From contig NZ_NFHD01000023.1 of NCBI RefSeq assembly GCF_002159185.1, forward strand, positions 1 to 54,345: 54,345 bases of DNA. Reading direction: 5' to 3'. The notes beneath the pieces are model-generated. The model was not told where the DNA came from, did no database searches, and saw only the letters and a list, made by a program, of their open reading frames with translations. Source of the stretch: Gemmiger sp. An87. GTDB taxonomy: Bacteria > Bacillota > Clostridia > Oscillospirales > Ruminococcaceae. This document shows positions 52,023 to 54,345 of the stretch, one piece after another. The position numbers and the translations under genes were made by a program. Positions within the stretch are counted from its first letter, which is position 1; every line of letters begins with the position of its first letter.

Positions 52023-53858
52023 TCAGGCGGCAGTGGAAGCGCTCTCGGCGGCTTCGCTGGAAGCAGCCTCGCTCACAGCGCTCTCAGCAGCCTCAGAGGA
52101 GGCAGCCTCGCTGGCAACACTCTCGGCAGCCTCGGAAGAATCAGCCTCAGAAGCAGTGCTCTCAGCAGCGGTGCTGGCAGCTACGCTCTCGCTCTCGGCA
52201 GTGGTGCCCTCAGTGGGCTCGCCGATGTAGGCGTACTGCAGGTACCAGTAGCCGTAGGGGCTGTGCCAGATGCCCTGCAGATCGGTGCTCTGCAGCCAGA
52301 AGTCGCTGTTGTGAGCGATGGGGATCATAGCGTAATCGCCCATCAGCAGCTCCTCAGCAGCGTGCAGGTTGGCAAAGCGCTGCTCCACGTCGGCGATGTT
52401 GGTGTTTTCCATCAGCTCGTCGAACTTGGGGTTGGAGTACTTACCGTCGTTGTTGCCGTTATCGGTCATGAACAGCTCCAGGATGTTGGAGGGATCGTTG
52501 TAGTCGAATACCCAACCGTTGCGAGCCATCTCGTAGTCACCGGAGCGGCGCAGCGGAGTGAAGGAAGACCATTCCACGATCTCGATCTCCAGGTTGATGC
52601 CCAGAACTTCCTTGTAGCACTGCTGCATGTACTCAGCAACAGCCTTGTTGTAGCCGGAATCGTTGGTGGTGTAGGTGATGGTGGGGAAGCCCTCGCCGTT
52701 GGGGTAGCCAGCGGCAGCCAGAGCCTCCTGGGCCTGCTTCTTGGACTCCTCGTAATCGGTGGGGATCCACTCCTTGTTGGAGTTATCCATGTAGGGGGTG
52801 GTGCCGTCGGCATCGGTGATGCCAGGGCCGGTCAGCTCGTAAGCAGGCAGGTAGGTGCCCTGCTGCACGGTGTTGGCGATGTAATCGCGTTCCAGAGCCA
52901 GGCTCAGAGCCTTACGCACGTTCACGTCCTGGAACAGCTCGTTCTGCAGGTTCATGCTCATGTAGGAGGTGCCCATGATGGGGTCCACGTGGAACTCATC
53001 GGTGCCGGTCAGGCTGGGGATCTCCTCGGTGGGCACGTCACGAACCAGAGAGGCCTGGCCGGTCTGGAACGCGGTGTAAGCAGCGGTGGAGTCCTCCATC
53101 AGCAGGAAGGTGATGGTGTCGGTAACGATCCGGCTGGAATCCCAACCGCCGTTGTAGTAGGGGTTCTTGGTGAACACGATCTGCTGGCCCACGGTCCACT
53201 CAGTCATGTAGTAGGGGCCGTTGGAGACGTAGGTCTCGGGAGAAGTGGCCCAGGAATCGCCGTTGGCCTCGATGGTCTCCTGCTGCACGGGGCTCAGGGT
53301 AGCAAAGGCAGCCAGCTTATCGAAATAGGTGCAGGGATGAGCCAGAGTTACCACGAAGGTGTTGGCGTCGGGAGCGGACACCTGCAGAGCGTCCGGGTTA
53401 CCGGCCATAGCCTCGTCGTAGCCGGCAATCATGCCCACCACGGTGGCGGAGTAGGGAGCAGCAGTGGTGGGATCAGCCACGCGCTTATAGGTGTAAACGA
53501 AGTCGGTGGCATCCAGATCGGTGCCGTCGGACCACTTCAGGCCCTCACGCAGGTGGAAGGTCCAGGTCAGACCATCCTCGCTGACCTCATAGCTCTCGGC
53601 CTGGCCGGGCTGAATCTCGTTGTTCTCGTCGATGGTCAGCAGGCCCTCGAAAGCGGTCAGGATCATGTTGCCGCCGTCGATGGCGCTGTTCAGAGCGGGG
53701 TCCAGGGTCTCGGGGTTGGGGCCCAGCTGAACAGTCACGTTGCTGCTGCCGGTGGCAGTGCCGTCAGCAGCGCCGCTGGTGGCAGTCTTGTTGCCGCCGC
53801 AAGCGACCATGCTGAACGCCATAGCGGCAGCCAGCACCAGTGCTAACACTTTTTTCAT
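52023..53858 (-). CDS. Peptide ABC transporter substrate-binding lipoprotein (orphan), with Ser/Ala/Glu-rich tail
   Basis: 611 residues. Signal peptide with lipobox SMVAC, Cys20, and a short Gly/Thr/Ser linker. SBP family 5 domain: QLGPNPETLDPALNSAIDGGNM, AESYEVSEDGLTWTFHLREGLKW, DATDFVYTYKRVADPTTAAPY and NVRKALSLALERDYI. After the usual end near residue 549 there is an extra tail of about 62 residues made of Ser, Ala, Glu and Thr (SSEAAES-type units). It presumably binds peptides outside the cell. No permease or ATPase genes accompany it. Start at 53858 with AGAGGAGG upstream. Confidence 0.92.
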   Translation of the reverse strand: MKKVLALVLAAAMAFSMVACGGNKTATSGAADGTATGSSNVTVQLGPNPETLDPALNSAIDGGNMILTAFEGLLTIDENNEIQPGQAESYEVSEDGLTWTFHLREGLKWSDGTDLDATDFVYTYKRVADPTTAAPYSATVVGMIAGYDEAMAGNPDALQVSAPDANTFVVTLAHPCTYFDKLAAFATLSPVQQETIEANGDSWATSPETYVSNGPYYMTEWTVGQQIVFTKNPYYNGGWDSSRIVTDTITFLLMEDSTAAYTAFQTGQASLVRDVPTEEIPSLTGTDEFHVDPIMGTSYMSMNLQNELFQDVNVRKALSLALERDYIANTVQQGTYLPAYELTGPGITDADGTTPYMDNSNKEWIPTDYEESKKQAQEALAAAGYPNGEGFPTITYTTNDSGYNKAVAEYMQQCYKEVLGINLEIEIVEWSSFTPLRRSGDYEMARNGWVFDYNDPSNILELFMTDNGNNDGKYSNPKFDELMENTNIADVEQRFANLHAAEELLMGDYAMIPIAHNSDFWLQSTDLQGIWHSPYGYWYLQYAYIGEPTEGTTAESESVAASTAAESTASEADSSEAAESVASEAASSEAAESAVSEAASSEAAESASTAA

Positions 53859-54031
53859 GTTGCGGTTCCTCCTCTTACAGATAAGCAAAGTTTCTCTGTG
53901 CCGGTTTTATTCCCCCCGAAGGGAACAGACCGGCCAACACACATGCCGTTTCGGGTTTGCAGGTTCCAGATACAAACCCCGGCCCCGCTGCTTGTCCGTT
54001 TGTTACACACAACAGTCCGCAGCAGGTGTCT
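53859..54031 (-). other. Structured leader of the orphan binding-protein gene
   Basis: About 170 nt lie between the predicted transcript start and the ATG. Several stems can be drawn on the minus strand, among them GGTTTG with CAAACC, and TTCCC with GGGAA around a CTTCGG-type loop. No T-run terminator and no known riboswitch was recognised. Confidence 0.4.
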
Positions 54032-54038
54032 TGAACGC

Positions 54039-54068
54039 ATTGTAGCACTTTAGCCCAAAAAAGCTCAA
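54039..54068 (-). promoter_or_regulatory. Promoter of the orphan binding-protein gene
   Basis: TTGAGC (54068-54063), 18-base spacer, TACAAT (54044-54039) with a TGC extension. The AT-rich stretch 54069-54220 upstream shows nothing else clear. Confidence 0.75.
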
Positions 54069-54220
54069 TGGCTCTTGTGAATTTGTAAAAAATTTGTTTT
54101 CTTTTCTGGAAAATTTCTCCACCAGCTGATTCTTTTTTCACACCTCTTTTATATACTTTTCACAACCCATTGTTTGTTTGAACAAGAGCAATGCTGTTTT
54201 TTGCCAACAGCCCATCGGAT

Positions 54221-54297
54221 AAAAAAGAGCCCTGCAGCATGCAGGGCTCTCAGCCTGTAGAAAAACCTGCTTTGGCAATCAGGCCAGAGCAGGTTTT
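54221..54297 (-). terminator. Tandem terminator hairpins at the right end
   Basis: Read on the minus strand: a hairpin pairing AAAACCTGC with GCAGGTTTT, then T-run, the spacer CTACAGGCTGAG, and a second hairpin AGAGCCCTGC/GCAGGGCTCT followed by six T (54226-54221). It probably ends a gene that lies beyond the right edge. The first hairpin also has TTTT on the plus side. Confidence 0.75.
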
Positions 54298-54331
54298 CTG
54301 TTTGAAAACAAGAAGACAGGTGGAAAAAGCA

Positions 54332-54345
54332 ATGAAATGTGGCGC
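54332..54345 (+). CDS. Possible start of a rightward gene (cut by window edge)
   Basis: An ATG at 54332 with AGGTGG eight bases upstream opens a frame reading M-K-C-G before the edge. Only four codons are visible, so this rests on the ribosome site alone. Confidence 0.3.

Noticed and set aside
54099-54117. Possible CodY box upstream of the orphan binding-protein promoter
   Set aside because: The sequence around CTTTTCTGGAAAATT resembles AATTTTCWGAAAATT only in its right half and has an extra base in the centre; too weak to call.

Overview
The window reads as a chromosomal stretch of a GC-rich, low-oxygen Firmicute, most likely an Oscillospiraceae/Ruminococcaceae-type Clostridium. The grounds are sporulation and germination genes (spoIIP, gpr, spoVAC-AD-AE), a T-box in front of asnS, two lysine riboswitches, AGGAGG-type ribosome binding sites, sigma-A promoters of the TTGACA-17-TATAAT kind, a membrane pyrophosphatase with a K+-dependent signature, and a fructose PTS. 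No organism name can be fixed from sequence alone. Almost all of it is ordinary chromosome. The only mobile DNA seen is a transposase cut by the left edge.

Layout. 1-0.8 kb: IS1182-type transposase fragment and a double hairpin. 0.8-4.4 kb: an operon read leftward (promoter, lysine riboswitch, terminator, AGCS-type amino acid symporter, amidohydrolase). 4.4-10.5 kb: a BNR-repeat lipoprotein, T-box-controlled asnS, spoIIP-gpr, and rpsT divergent from gpr. 10.6-14.2 kb: a leucine-rich-repeat surface protein with a Thr-Pro repeat stalk, and a Na/phosphate cotransporter. 14.4-16.2 kb: spoVAC-spoVAD-spoVAE with a candidate sigma-G promoter. 16.4-21 kb, rightward: pyrB carrying a PyrI-like zinc tail, prmA-rsmE-TVP38 protein, degV. 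21-24.9 kb: a flavodoxin-like reductase, dapH and dapA behind a second lysine riboswitch, and a divergent M20 deacylase. 25-31.2 kb: oppABCDF. 31.2-32.4 kb: a PatA-like aminotransferase. 32.5-38.4 kb: one leftward fructose/PTS cluster, fruR-fruK-fruA-ptsH-ptsI. 38.6-41.4 kb: a patatin-like lipase overlapping a second enzyme I paralogue. 41.7-43.8 kb: hppA. 44-45.9 kb: cysK with a short cysteine-containing upstream ORF, divergent from a ferredoxin-like protein. 46-48 kb: DUF1653, a GIY-YIG/GNAT fusion and a MYG1-family protein. 48.1-52 kb: a cell-wall amidase and an ECF sigma/anti-sigma pair. 52-53.9 kb: an orphan peptide-binding lipoprotein with an unusual Ser/Ala/Glu tail, followed by a gene-poor right end.

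How the parts fit. Lysine is a recurring theme: dapA and dapH, an M20 deacylase and a PatA-like aminotransferase are consistent with the acetylated diaminopimelate branch, and the same type of riboswitch also sits on the AGCS transporter/amidohydrolase operon, which suggests that operon moves or releases lysine or a relative. The fructose operon holds a full phosphorelay (EI, HPr, EIIABC) plus the kinase and regulator. The best candidates for something undescribed are the lysine-riboswitch transporter/amidohydrolase pair, the cysK leader ORF with its alternative hairpins, the pyrB zinc tail, the patatin/second-enzyme-I pair and the nuclease-acetyltransferase fusion. I found no CRISPR array, prophage, tRNA or rRNA, and no clear defence system.
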